NCBI GenBank assembly: GCA_965261455.1
Contig: OZ253453.1
Span: 1,550,001 to 1,614,000 of the forward strand
DNA: 64,000 nt
Direction of reading: 5' to 3'
Source of the DNA: DAOUKH01 sp965261455
GTDB lineage: Bacteria; Chloroflexota; Dehalococcoidia; SHYB01
Made by a program: the position numbers and the translations under genes
Notes under the pieces: model-generated
Told to the model about the DNA's origin: nothing
The model's input: only the letters and a program-made list of their open reading frames with translations
Database searches by the model: none
Shown: in pieces, positions 63,999 through 64,000 of the stretch
Numbering within the stretch: position 1 is the stretch's first letter
How the letters are laid out: the number at the start of each line of letters is the position of its first letter

Positions 63999-64000
63999 CA

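Overview
The window is high-GC bacterial DNA, almost entirely housekeeping and catabolic genes with little mobile DNA. The organism is most likely a marine Chloroflexota of the SAR202 / Dehalococcoidia type. I infer this from three things. The 16S gene at 29261-30768 contains, as I remember them, the SAR202-104R probe site exactly and the SAR202-312R site with one mismatch. The 16S and 5S genes are unlinked. The gene set includes class III CoA-transferases, many crotonases, an F420-type (Ddn-like) reductase and UGSC-family proteins. The taxonomy rests on memory and was not computed.

Layout. 1-444: end of an ECF-type sigma factor gene. 605-1879: purA. 1887-4705 (minus): dapB-asd-dapA, the first steps of lysine/diaminopimelate synthesis. 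4920-7604 (minus): rpsO-pnp. 7762-10937: an Lrp-type regulator divergent from a fused double CoA-transferase. 11029-12089: hicB with a decayed hicA remnant, then an O-methyltransferase. 12180-16263: a fatty-acid desaturase, an ABC-2 exporter pair and a dienelactone hydrolase. 16386-20693 (minus): coaX-coaBC-tyrA-aroA. 20886-22830 (minus): the NAD(P)HX repair enzyme and acpS. 23768-27736: tenA-folD, queA, a DsbA/FrnE-like protein with an in-frame TGA, and an SDR. 27756-29031 (minus): a DinB/MDMPI-like protein and a Ddn-like protein. 29261-30768 (minus): orphan 16S rRNA. 30.9-32.0 kb: gene-free repeats. 32084-38919 (minus): a DUF11-repeat surface protein, clpC and rpsA. 39210-39328 (minus): orphan 5S rRNA. 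39473-49026: crotonase, CaCA antiporter, small ORFs, NDH-2 fused to a cyclic-nucleotide-type domain, mog, trmD, rplS and priA. 49153-52660: pstC-pstA-pstB-phoU behind a four-unit Pho-box-like array. 52690-59544: a catabolic cluster (NIPSNAP-like paralogs, two crotonases, cyclase, UGSC selenoprotein and its partner). 59634-63998 (minus): a three-gene cassette of a SNF2 helicase, a DUF2791/BrxD-like ATPase and an accessory protein, probably the edge of a defence island.

Main points. (1) Two ORFs carry in-frame TGA exactly where a catalytic Cys/Sec is expected: U-P-F-C in the DsbA/FrnE-like protein and U-G-S-C in the UGSC protein. Each TGA is followed by an 8-bp hairpin whose apical loop starts about 19-20 nt downstream and has G at loop position 2. 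This is good internal evidence that the organism decodes selenocysteine. (2) 16S and 5S rRNA each have their own promoter and terminator, with no 23S in the window. (3) A dispersed hairpin-rich repeat family lies between genes and in one place supplies the last codons and stop of aroA. (4) The helicase/ATPase cassette at the right edge looks BREX-related but is not a canonical BREX locus in what can be seen.
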